From NCBI RefSeq assembly GCF_002288925.2, contig NW_022098076.1, forward strand, positions 87,986,964 through 88,050,963: a stretch of 64,000 bases of DNA, in the 5' to 3' direction. This document shows positions 51,114-62,100 of the stretch, piece after piece. Within the stretch, counting starts at the first letter, position 1. The number at the start of each line of letters is the position of its first letter. Made by a program: the position numbers and the translations under genes. The notes under the pieces were generated by a model. It had not been told where the DNA came from, ran no database searches, and saw only the letters and a list, made by a program, of their open reading frames with translations. Source of the DNA: Delphinapterus leucas (lineage: Eukaryota > Chordata > Mammalia > Artiodactyla > Monodontidae).

Positions 51114-51325
51114 TTTTTTTTTTTTTTTTTTTTGTGGTACGTGGGCCTCTCACCGTTGTGGCCTCTCCCGTTGCGTAGCACAGGCTCCGGACGTGCAGGC
51201 TCAGCGGCCATGGCTCATGGGCCCAGCCGCTCCGCGGCATGTGGGATCCTCCTGGACCGGGACACGAACCCGTGTCCCCTGCATCGACAGGCAGACTCTC
51301 AACCACTGCGCCACCAGGGAAGCCC
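51114..51325 (-). mobile_element. CHR-2 type SINE, antisense arm of an inverted pair
   Basis: It starts on plus with a T run and ends accagggaagccc. The target duplication agttttctttt lies at 51103-51113 and 51326-51336. Long frames across 50899-51561 come from this SINE pair. Confidence 0.93.
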
Positions 51326-51499
51326 AGTTTTCTTTTATGTACACACGAAGACCAGATCATGTCACTTTTCTGCTTGAAAATCTTCTCGTACCTACAGAAT
51401 GGTCCACATTTCTTAGCAGAGCTTTGTTATCAAAGTCTTTTAAGATTAGTTCCCCAGCCCCCTCTTCCACCTTCCCCACCTCCCAATGCCACTTCGACC

Positions 51500-51545
51500 A
51501 ACACACAGACACACACACACAGACACACACACACAGACACACACG
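51500..51545. repeat. CA-rich microsatellite with GACA interruptions
   Basis: CA units are interrupted regularly by GA, giving a repeating pattern of about 14 bases (agacacacacacac). Confidence 0.93.
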
Positions 51546-52838
51546 CCGCACGCGCCCCTAATGGTGTCTGGCCACTCTAGGCTTTGCATATCCACTTCAC
51601 TCTACCCTGCCTCCCAGCCTCTGCCTGCCCTTTGCCCTCCAGTTAGAATGCCTGGCCTCCCTTCCTACTTCTGTGTCAGAATTTCGTTCAACAGCAAGAT
51701 GAAACCTCTGCGGAGCTTTCCTTTCCTCCTGGCAGAATGAACCGTTCCTATCCTATCAGCATATTTTCTTCATGTGCCTAATGCAGCAGTAAATATCATT
51801 GCTTGTGGATTTAATTCACCTTTTTGCTTGTTTCCTAAAAGCAGGGCAGTCCTTGGACATGTCTATATCCTGAGTGTCATGCATGGTACCCTGCATTTGA
51901 AAATCGCTTGATCTAATCGGTCTAACCAGGCATCTTGTTACAAACTTTTAGCGTTTCACTCCTGTTTCTGTTTCTTACCTTGCCCTTTTTATTTCCACCG
52001 TGCTTCGACCCTTAAGTTTGTGGGTTGTTTATGGGCTTTTATGCTGACCTATAAGCTTACACTGCATGCCCTCCTACAATGTCTACTTCTTTAGAATTAG
52101 GTGTACCTTTCCCTCGTCACAATCATGGTTTTCAGTCCATCTCCTCATGTCTCAGTGATACTGTAAGATAACTGAATTATATATTATGATCATGACATCT
52201 GGTCCTGCAGCTCTGTGAGTTGGCATATCTGAGGCTCACTTCTTCCCCATTATTTTCTTTCATGAGTCTCTTCTATAGCCTGCAGTACTCTTCTCACTGC
52301 ATACCTACAGGCTTCCACAGCAAGTTGTTTATTGGTTTTATTTGTCATTTTTATTGTCATTTTTATCCGTCTCCCTCCTGTCTGTATCCTTGCCATTTCC
52401 AAACTCATTGAGTGCTAATTTTCTGATAAAATTTACTTACTGAATGAACCTTAACATGGTAGTGAAGGACAATAACAACAACAACAAAAAACCAATTTAT
52501 GATGCAAAAGCCAGAACTTTTCTTCCTTTAATTATTTTGGCAAACAGGCTTGCTAGTTGAGAAAAGGCTTTTTAACAACCAAGTACATCTTTGATGGCAA
52601 TACGGTCATCTGTTAGTTTGGAGAAATAGAAAAGTTGGTATTACAAAAATCCAAGTATTCCTTTGTTAGCAGATAGATCTTAATTAATAGCATGTTGAGA
52701 CATCGGAAATTGAAAAAGTTTGTTTTTTATTACCCTCTGTTGGAAGTGTTTGGAGGTTAGGTTGGTATAGGGAGGTAATGCCAAGGTAATTCCAGAATGT
52801 AGAAATCAGGTGACGTTTTGAGAATGCAAATCAACTTT

Positions 52839-53485
52839 TTCAAAAATTTCATTTAATTTTATTTTATTAAAGTATAGTTGATTTATAATGTCATATTAGC
52901 TTTAGGTGTGCAGCACAGTGATTCAGTTATACATGTGTGTGTGTGTGTGTGCGTGCGTGTGTGTGTGTGTATGTATATTCTTTTTCAGATTATTTTACCT
53001 TATAGGTTATTACAAAATATTGAGTACAGGTCCCTGTTGGTTATCTATTTTATATATAGTAGTATGTATGTGTTACTCCCAACTTCCTAATTTATCCCTC
53101 CCCCTCCTTTCCCCTTTGGAAACCGTAAGTTTGTTTTCTTTGTCTGTGGGTCTGTTTCTGTTTTGTAAATATGTTCATTTGTATCTTTTTTTTTTTTTTA
53201 GGTTCCACATATAAGTGATATCATATGATATTTGTCTTTCTCTGTCTGGCTTACTTCACTTAGTATGATAATCTCTCTCTAGGTCCATCCATGTTGCTGC
53301 AAATGGCATTATTTCATTTCTTTTTCATGGCTGAATAATATTCCATTGTATATATGTACCACATCTTCTTTACCTGTTCATCTGTTTGTGGATATTTAGG
53401 TTGCTTCTGTGTCTTGGCTGTTGTAAATAGTGCTGCAATGAACACTGGGATGCATATATCTTTCTGAATTATAGTTTAAGACTGG
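52839..53485 (-). mobile_element. 5'-truncated L1 3' end, antisense
   Basis: On plus it reads 'taaagtatagttgatttata', then a TG run, 'ggttccacatataagtgatat' and 'gaataatattccattgtat', the reversed L1 3' UTR and ORF2 end. A target duplication of 11 bases, aaatcaacttt, lies at 52828-52838 and 53486-53496. Confidence 0.9.
52934..52970. repeat. (TG)n with CG-containing units
   Basis: A TG run interrupted by gcgtgcg. It lies within the antisense L1 3' UTR. Confidence 0.93.
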
Positions 53486-54084
53486 AAATCAACTTTACAT
53501 GGTTATCTGTAGATTTTCCTCTTGCCTGGAGATCTGTAAAACATCAGGTAGAATTTGCTATTTTAGTTTGTATAAGGCTGAAACAGAATGTATGGTAGTG
53601 GTTTTAATCTCTTTAGAGTCACAGTCTCTCCTCAGAAAAAAATGCAGAAATGTGTATATACACTATGTTTTGCATAGGGCTTACATTTCCAGTAATATCA
53701 TAGAATGGATAGCCTGAAGAACTCTTCTTCAATAAAACTCTTTAAAATGATGCATCTTTTAGAAATGTATGGCTGAGCTGGCAAGAAAGGTCTTTCCAGC
53801 CCTTGGAAGCCAGGAATGAAACAAGAGCAGATAACCAAAGAAAGAGGTATGTGCCAAAGCAGCTAATGGTATCTTCTAATGTCTAGTGACCCAGAAAGTT
53901 TGCTCAGGACCTGAATTAATACTACCTGCATGGCCCATAAAATTCCAAGCCAAGTATCTAGTTTAAAGTGGCACCAAATGGACAATGTTTCTAGAAACCA
54001 GTCAGAATCATAAGCATATCCTTTCCAGAAGAATTAGCTCTTAACCAAAGCCTTAAAGATTTGCCAAAGATAAAAGTTCTAGTA

Positions 54085-55520
54085 AAAGTAAACATACAGA
54101 AAAGTTATGAAACATGCAAGGGTGCAGCTAAAGCAATACTTAGAGGAAATTTTCTAGCTTTAAGTGCTTATAATAAAAAGGGAGAAAGTTTAAAAAATTG
54201 AGCCTATAAAGATTAGCTTCAGAAAATGTTCAGAGATAACGGGAAGGGAGAAGATGACTTGCTACAAGAACATAATTGTGGGTACAAGTACTGTATCAAA
54301 ATGTGAGCATTATCTATTATAACTGTAGCAGTAGAAGCTCCCTCTACTCACCAAAGAAACACACAAGACAAATAACCAAATTCTGTAATGCATGTCATAG
54401 TAAAACACATAATTCATTTACTTGAATAACAAAAATTCCTGTTTCCACTTTTGGCCCTGCCAAAATGTAAATCTTAAAAAGTAGAAACAAAATATCAAAC
54501 ATTGCTCTTAGATCTCATTTTCATTTTTATAGTATTAGAGTGCTATTAATTGTCAAATTAAGGTCTTTTTCGAAAAATGATCAATGTTTGAAAAACATTT
54601 GGCATGTTAATTCTGTTATAACCGAATTGGGAACATATAAAGATACACTTTTTAATATTCAGTTTCTGTGTTATTTTGTATTTTATATCATATATGTTAT
54701 AGTGTTCATGTTCCATAAGTGTTTCAAATATCTTTTAAATAATAATAGAGATACAGTAAATAACTTCCAAAGTGGTAGAGAGCACAGGACATATAAAAAG
54801 CACTTATTAAAGTACCAAAAAAAAATTAATAAGCACATCAAATTTAACTCTGCAGTTAAAAAACAAAGACTGTTAGACTGGAGAAATCTAGCTATATGCT
54901 GTTTATAACCACACACTTAAAACATGAAGACGCAAAGATTAAATGTAAAAAGGTGGGAAAAGCTATACCAGTAATGTACTAAGCAAAAGAAAGCTAGCAT
55001 ATTTTTTATGATGTCTGACAAATAGCTTTTAAGATAGAAAACATTACTAAATATATAGAGAGTCTCTAAATGATAATTAGAAGGATCAGTTCATTAGAAA
55101 AGATAGTGTCTAAACATATTACCAAGTGCTATAGCTTCAAAATATATATTAAAACAACAGTTGACAGAAATATGAGGAGAGATTGATAAATTCATCATCA
55201 TAGTGGGTTAATTTAATATGCCTTTCCCAGGAAATGATAGTTCAAACAGACCAGAAATTCAGTAAAACTACAGAAAATTTGAACAGCACGGTTAGCAAGC
55301 TAGCTCTAATAACCAATAACTAAGTATAATACCCAGAAATGAAGATTACACAGTGTTCTCAAGTGTTTCTCAAGAGAAAACATATATAAAAATTGACTTT
55401 GTATTAAAGCATTAAGCATATTTCAAAAAGTCATTGGTATCATACAGATCATGTTCTTGGGTCACAATACAGTTAAATGAGAATAAGTGCACAAACATTT
55501 TTAACTTAAGAAAAATTCAG
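54085..55520 (+). mobile_element. Decayed L1 ORF2 fragments, sense
   Basis: Two recognisable parts are 54085-54240 ('gctaaagcaatacttagagg', 'ttctagctttaagtgctta') and about 54860-55520 (for example 'aacagaccagaaattcag', 'cacaatacagttaaatgag'). The piece between is unclear. All frames are broken. Confidence 0.6.
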
Positions 55521-57353
55521 TATGTTTAGAAATCTTAAATACCTTCTGTTACCCTCTCCCAGATTAGTGGCCAGATGAATGGCCTAAATCAGAATATACT
55601 TGATGTCATGTTTCCTTAATGCTTGAAGGTTGAGTGAGTTACCTATTTCCTCATGGCTGAGTTTACCTCTGTCATTGCCTTCCACACGAAATACCCCCTT
55701 ACATAGGACTTTGGGTTTCTACCCCTGCTTCTTTCCTCATACTACCCAGGAGTACCTAACTCTGAAATATGATCCATGTTGACCTACAGGCTATTCACCA
55801 GAGAGCCAAGAATGGTTGAAAGCCTTTATTACAAAGATACCATCAAAAAGGAAACTACCTTGTCTAATAAAAGAAACTCAGATTACCAGAGATTAGCAGT
55901 AGAGGAATGATTCCCGGGTGGGGAGGATAGCTGGACCACATGGATAGTCTCCATTTGGACATCCCCTTCCTCCTTACTAACCACGACTCCCTCTGCCCAC
56001 TGACCTGGGTGCTGAGAGGACTTGTCATCACTTTGGTCCAAGTATGGTGCCCATAATCCTTTGCTTAGTACCTCAAGCACAACTGAAACTAGACTTTTGA
56101 ACAGGACTTTACTTAAACCTTAAGAGGGTAGCAAAAGGAAGAGCAACGGAGAGTAACAAAGCATCAAGAAGTGTCCTGCTTTCCACTGCTCCCCGATCCA
56201 GGCCCACCTAGGTTCTGACCTGTCCCCACACTGAGCATCACCCGGGCGCCCACCTCAACATCTGCCCTTAGAAGTCTAGACCTCAGAGCTTCTGGAAAGA
56301 CACCTTGGCCTCCTTCTTTCATTTTGCACTTCCCATCTGAGGACGTGCCCCTTCCCAGAAAGAGTAACATTAGGAAGGTTCATTTCCTTTAGAGAAGCAT
56401 ATGCCTATGTCTCACCCTGCAAGCCCCAACACGAGAATTGTCTTGCCAGTGCACTACAGTGGCAGTGTAATTGCTGCACACTAACAGAAGCCAGAGATCA
56501 TTTGGTTATACATCTAGTAGGAGACCTAGTCTGCTCCTCTCCTGCCACATACATAGCACTGGCCCCTGAGGTGACTTAAAGCATTACATCACTTTGTGCT
56601 CTGCACCACTTCTAACCGTGCACAGGGTATTTTATTGCAAAGGACTCTTTGCAATCCTTAACTCAGGTGGGACCCCACCTTATACCCCATGCCCACACAA
56701 ACTCCCTATTGACCAGGGATAGAAAGACTGAATCCTAGGCTCTTGTCACTTAGGTCATTGCGTGGGAAAATAGGCTTTACAATCCAGTCTTACTTTAAGC
56801 ACCATGGGGAGAGCATCACGGCCCTTTGCTATATGGACCTGCTGGAATTCCATTTCTGTCCTGCCTTGCAGGAGGGCCAAGGGGACAGATACATGTATAG
56901 AGATGTAAATCCTGTATGTTCTCCTGTTCTCCCGAGACCCTCAGGAGGCAGCCTGGCGCTTGCCTGCCCTTTTTGTACTGGACCACTCCTTTCAACCATT
57001 CTTCTCACCTTGAGTTGTCTTCCTCAGCTTTCTAGCTACTGGTCTTGCAGTTGATCTCTCGTGTCAGGCCTTCTCTAGCCTTTCGGAATTTGACTTCATC
57101 TCAGACTCAGTACCTTAATTTAAACCCCCAGATTCAGCTCCTCATATTTTCTTAGCCCATTGGTTATGCTTTTCCCTGTTTCGTTCACTTCAACAAACTG
57201 AACCCTGAAGTACCGTGTTTCAAAGGGATGGCCTTCCTAAATATCGAATACTATAGTGTAAGAGGCAACTCACACTTATTCAATAATTAGGAAATTTTAA
57301 TCTGTTAGCTGTTAGAAACATATGCCCACATGTAGGTTAAAAATAAGATTTAT
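55521..57353. other. Mostly unique intron
   Basis: No exon or clear repeat is seen. Frames up to about 100 codons have no recognisable similarity. Confidence 0.55.
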
Positions 57354-57506
57354 GGGAATTCCCTGGTAGTCCAGTGGTTAGGACTCAGTTCTCTCACTGC
57401 CAGGGCCCCGGGTTCGATCCCTGGTCGGGGAAGTAAGATCCTGCAAGCCATGTAGCGTGGCCAAAACAAGAAAACAAACAAAAAGCAAAAAAAAAAACAA
57501 AAAAAA
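57354..57506 (+). mobile_element. Older tRNA-derived CHR-like SINE
   Basis: The head is gggaattccctggtagtcc, with B-box gggttcgatccc, 'gtaagatcctgcaagcc' and an A-rich tail. It is shorter and more diverged than CHR-2. Confidence 0.82.
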
Positions 57507-57590
57507 CCTATGTGCAACATTTAATTTAATCAAAAATTAAATTGTTTTTAAAATCTGTTCCTTGTATTCGAGAGGAGAACCCCTGATAAC

Positions 57591-57636
57591 TCTAACATAG
57601 ATTTTTTTTTTTTTTTTTTTTTCTAACATAGATTTT
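57591..57636 (-). mobile_element. Bare poly(A) retro-insertion with target duplication
   Basis: The 15-base sequence tctaacatagatttt occurs at 57591-57605 and 57622-57636, with only T's (A's on minus) between. This is the arrangement left when L1 machinery inserts nothing but a poly(A) tail. Slippage alone does not duplicate the non-T flank. Confidence 0.75.
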
Positions 57637-58489
57637 GAAAAAGAAAAATTCCACTTCAGTGCCGTTTTCTACTTGGGTACATTTCTGGGTTTTGTCTCTG
57701 ACATCTTTATGATGCCCGGTGCTTCGAATACTATTCCTCCTACACTCCTCTGTAAAATCATTTCTAATCCTGGTTTTGAAACACTGATTTTTCCTCTTGC
57801 AGTCGCTTATGTCAGAGGGCATTCTGACCTCAGGCAAATACCAGGCAACCCAAGTACTTGATCTCAGACAAATCCTATTTTCATAGCCTGGCCCTTGATA
57901 ATGAACCTGGGAAGAGAAATGGAGAATTCTGTAGAACCATCAGCTCATAAGGAGGTGCATGTCTTCTCCATTCATCTGGGGCATTGGTGAGTGAACAGTT
58001 TTTAACTGTCCTTGTTGTATGGTCATTTTTTACTGAATCGTACCTTGACTCAAAAAATCCAAGTAACTGAATAGTCATGCAAAGCCTCTGGCATCGAAGT
58101 GGGCTTCTGGGATGCTTGCCAATGAGTTCCTGTTTTGAGGACACAGAATCGAAATGGAAAGATTAAGTGGAGACACAGCCCCACCCCTCTAAGTCTTATT
58201 CCTATGTTCCATTCAAATCTTGCTAGCCTGATTCCTGTGGGGTCTGGGCTTTGGAAATTCTCTTTTTTTCATGGATGTCTCAGTGCACCTTGTTAAACCA
58301 AATTTGGACTATGGCCTGTTCATCTGCTTCCAGCTCTGCTGATTGGTTCCAGTTTCCTTGCTCATTAAAGCCAAGATAATCTGGCACCCACCACTCAGGC
58401 ATCCTCAAGTATCTGGCACCAAGGTAAACCTGGAAGCCAGCTAAGAAGCCTCAGTGATCCAATACACTCATTGCGTGATGAGAGGCAGT

Positions 58490-58650
58490 TGTGGTCCCAG
58501 AAAGAGCACTGGAATAGGAGCAGAACTGGGTTCTTGTCTCATCTTTGCCTCTACTGCATCATGTAAGTTTGGGCATGTCTGTGATTTCTCTGAAAATCTC
58601 TTTCCCCAGCTATATATGTGTTTGGACTAGACAGTTTCTCAGGTGTCTGG
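58490..58650 (+). repeat. MIR SINE
   Basis: It has 'agaaagagcactggaatagg' and 'actgggttcttgtctc', then 'gatttctctgaaaatctc', in MIR order. Confidence 0.7.
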
Positions 58651-58849
58651 CAGTTCCAAAATACTGAGTATATGAAAAGCTAAAGGAGCAAAGCTCCATT
58701 TGTGCCTATTGTTGCAAAAACACAACCTAGCTTTAAAGGTATTAGCAATAAATGCCTAAAGTTGCATATGCTACTGATGCTTTTCCACAAAAGTAGATAG
58801 TGTGACAACAAAATAAAAGGAGCACAGCCCATATTCTGGAGGTAAGAAT

Positions 58850-59000
58850 TAACCTCTCTAGGCCTCACATTTCCCACCCTGTAAAACAGGGATAATAACG
58901 GCTAATTTTAAATTGCCTGGAAGATTAAATGAGATAATCCCTGGTACTTAGAACTGTGCCAGATAAAAAGTAAGTGCTCACTGAAAATTATTATTAATAT
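58850..59000 (+). repeat. MIR SINE
   Basis: It has 'aacctctctaggcctcac', 'ctgtaaaacagggataataa' and 'gattaaatgagataatcc', the 3' half of MIR. Confidence 0.82.
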
Positions 59001-59519
59001 AAAAATGGAAAGATTAAAATTGATATGGAATTTTAGTAAGCTTATGCTGAAATAATAAATATTTAATTGCTGTTCAAAAGTCAAAGTGGGAACAGTATAG
59101 AGAATCCAGAAACAGACCCACACATGTATGATCACCTGGTTTCCAACAAAGGTGTCACTGCAGTGTAGTAAGGAAAGGATGGGTTTGTCACTGGTGCTGG
59201 ATCAATTGAATATCCATATGGAAAAAAACCATGAACTTTGACTCCTACTTCACACCATACATAGAAATCAGTTGCATGTGGCTCATAGTGTGAAAGGTAA
59301 AACATTAATACTTCTAGAAGTGTTAACACTTCTCTAGAACATAACATAGAAAAATAAACTCATGACGTTAGCAAAGATTTCTTAAGTGGGACACAGAAAG
59401 CATTAACCGTAAAGGAAAGGAGTGATAAATTATATTTCATTAAATTTAAGAACTGTTCATCAAAAGACACCATTAAGATAGTGAAAAGGCAAGTCATAGA
59501 GAAGGAGAAGTTATTTGTT

Positions 59520-59536
59520 TTATATATATATATATG

Positions 59537-59570
<34 letters not shown>
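59520..59570. repeat. (TA)n run with a GCTG interruption
   Basis: A TA run of about 51 bases broken by gctg at 59536-59539. It is nearly self-complementary, so it can form a cruciform. Confidence 0.95.
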
Positions 59571-59573
<3 letters not shown>

Positions 59574-60113
59574 CCCAGCAAAAGACTCTTATTGAGAATA
59601 TGTAGAGCTGAACAAGCACTTTACTAAAGAAGATAGCCAACTGCCAAAAACATATGAAAAATGCTTAATATCATTAGTCCACAGGGAAAATGGAAATTAA
59701 AACCACAGTAAGATATTGCTATGTTCCTATAAGAATAGCTAAAAAATTTTTAAATTGACAATACCAAATGTAGTGGGGATATGGATCAATTAGAACTCTC
59801 ATACACTGAATAGGGGAAAAGTCAGGTACATCTACTTTGAAAAACTGTTGTACAGTATGTAATAGAGCTGAATAGATTCATACTCCATGACCCAGCAGTT
59901 TCATTCTTAGATAAATACCCAACAGAAAGGAGTACATATGTAGAAGAATGCTCATAACAGCATTATTCATAATAGCAAAAACTAAAAACAACCCAAGTCT
60001 CTATCAACAATAAAATGGATAAATTGTGCTATACTCTTACAATGGAATACTCCACAGCAATGGTACAGAGTAAATTCAGACGCAACATGGATGAATCTCA
60101 AACACACACTGAG

Positions 60114-60322
60114 GGCTTCCCTGATGGCACAGTGGTTGAGAGTCCGCCTGCCGATGCAGGGGACATGGATTCGTGTCCCGGTCCGGGAAGATCCCACATG
60201 CCGCAGAGCAGCTGGGCCCGTGAGCCATGGCTGCTGAGCCTGCGCGTCCGGAGCCTGTGCTCCGCAACGGGAGAGGCCACAACAGTGAGAGGCCCGCATA
60301 CCGGGGGAAAAAAAAAAACAAA
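60114..60322 (+). mobile_element. CHR-2 type SINE
   Basis: Full length, but with variant bases in the head (ggcttccctgatggcac) and B-box (gattcgtgtcc). Tail: ggggg then A's. The L1 reads across the site, with short flanks cactgag / cattgag. Confidence 0.9.
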
Positions 60323-60639
60323 AACATTGAGCAAAAGAAGCCAGATACACACACACAAAATACATACTGTACTAATCCATTTATGTAAAGTGCAAAGAGA
60401 GGCAGAACTGACCTATGGTTATAGATTACAGAGGTCAGAAAAAGTAGTTATCTTTGGTGAGTATAGAGACTGAGGAGGCACAAGAGAAGCTTCTGGAATT
60501 CCGATTATGTTCTATTTCTTGAACTGGTGGGGGAGGGAGGTGTTCACTTTATAAAAATTCACTGAACTGCATGCTTAAGGTTTGCATACTTTATGTATTT
60601 TATGCCTCAATAAAAAAGTTTATTTTAAAGAGTGAAGGA

Positions 60640-61040
60640 GTACCCCAAAAGTGGAAACAACCCAAATGTCTATGAAATATATTCAGCCATGGAAAGAAAT
60701 GAAGTACTGATGCAGGCTGCAACATGAAGGAACCTGGAAAACATTATGCTAGGTGAAAGACAATCACAAAAGACTGTACACGTATCATAAGATTCCATTC
60801 AAATGAGGTGTCCAGAATAGACACATCTACACAGACAGAAAATAGATTAGTGGTTGCCTGTGGTTAGGAAGGTTGCGGAGAAATAGGGAGTGACTACAAA
60901 CAGATAGGGAGTTTCTCTTAGGGTGATGAAATGTTCTAAAATTGATTATGGTGTTGGTTGTGCAACTCTGAATGCACTAAAAACCATTGGATTGTACACT
61001 TTGAGTGAATTGTATATGAGTGAAATCTCAAGCTGCTATG
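60640..61040 (+). mobile_element. L1 3' end, second copy in tandem orientation
   Basis: It starts 'caaaagtggaaacaaccc' and runs through 'agtggttgcctgtggttagg' to 'gaattgtatatgagtgaaat', an L1 3' UTR. It follows the preceding L1 with the same orientation but repeats earlier L1 sequence, so it is a separate element. Confidence 0.78.
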
Positions 61041-61114
61041 AAACCAAAAGCCAAGGGATACTGATAACTGTGGAATGATAAAAACCCCATAGGAAAAGGC
61101 TGTACCGTGTGGCC

Positions 61115-61290
61115 CTATGGCATGATAGTTAAGAACACTGATACTGGAGTCCAACAGTGCTCTAATCCTAGCTCTGATGTTTACTGTGTGACATCGGGCA
61201 AATTGTCTAACCTCTCTGAGCCTGAATGTTTTCATCTGTAAAATATGAATATTAATAGTACATACTCCATAAAACTTATGTGAAGCTGCT
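61115..61290 (+). repeat. MIR SINE
   Basis: It has 'ctaatcctagctctgatg', 'tgacatcgggcaaattgtc' and 'cctctctgagcctgaatg', with 'catctgtaaaatatgaat'. Confidence 0.85.
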
Positions 61291-61945
61291 TCATTTAATC
61301 AAGAAATAGTTGAATATCTTCCATTTGCCAGGTCTAATCAGTGATAACTGTTGTTATAATTGGCCAGGAGGTTTTGCATCTGAAGAGTCTTTACTCCATT
61401 TCAGTGATGGAGGTGACAAGTAAATTTGAGAGTGTGTCCTGAGGATGGGACATCTTTGCCCTACTGTACCACACCAGCATCTATTGCAAAATGCAACAGA
61501 AGTGTTCATTTTAGTGCCACTAAGTTATTAATATTGAATTATATACTGCTATTAAGAAAAGGAAGTATGTAATACATTTATAGAGGATTTCCATCCAGAA
61601 GTACTAAAACTATGAACAATTGATGATTAAAGGATTGGCATTTAGTTACCTAGAAAATTTAGCAGTTCAGGATATTTTATATGAAAACTGAGTCATAACC
61701 GCAGTTGATACATGGATAATTTAAAAATAGAAAGTGACCATTTGTTACAGGAGTGTGTGACAGGGTTTTTATTTCGGTGAATATGTATTGTTCCCATACA
61801 TGGTCTTAAAATGTGTGTTCTGCAAAGTCACCGTATAATCCTTTTTAAATGTTACATTGAGAGTGCTCATAGCCTGCAGGAGTTGAGAAAGAAGCAATTA
61901 TAAGTTAGTCAGGTACGTGGCACTAAGGGGCACATCCCATAAAGT

Positions 61946-62100
61946 AAGGGTTAAGAGCTTAGTTTTGGGAGTCTGACCTGCCTGGGCCTCAGTTTCCTCA
62001 TCTGTAGAAAGAAATCCGTGTCATAGCATTGGGAGCATAGAGTGTATTAACACAAATTCAAATGAAGTGCTCTAACAAGCAGGCAGTCGGCACGCTATTG
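61946..62100 (+). repeat. MIR SINE
   Basis: It has 'gcctcagtttcctcatctgt' and 'gaagtgctctaacaagc', the MIR 3' half. Confidence 0.75.

Larger units (their letters stand above)
51006..51920 (+). repeat. L2 LINE interrupted by a SINE
   Basis: It contains 'ttgtcatggccttgtc', 'gaccagatcatgtcac', 'tttctgcttgaaaatcttc' and 'cagcctctgcctgccctttg', in L2 sense order. The antisense CHR-2 and a CA-rich run lie within it. The ends are approximate. Confidence 0.6.
59060..60630 (+). mobile_element. 5'-truncated L1, sense
   Basis: It starts in ORF2 ('gaaacagacccacacatgta') and ends with an L1 3' UTR closing on 'tgcctcaataaaaaagt'. It is interrupted by a (TA)n run and a CHR-2 SINE. Frames are broken. Confidence 0.85.

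Noticed and set aside
50899..51561. 220-codon plus-strand frame
   Set aside because: It runs through two CHR-2 SINEs, the spacer and a CA microsatellite; lysine and phenylalanine runs are the SINE tails.
57592..57837. 81-codon minus-strand frame, considered as an exon
   Set aside because: It starts in a T-run artefact (poly-Phe/Lys) and has no matching protein.
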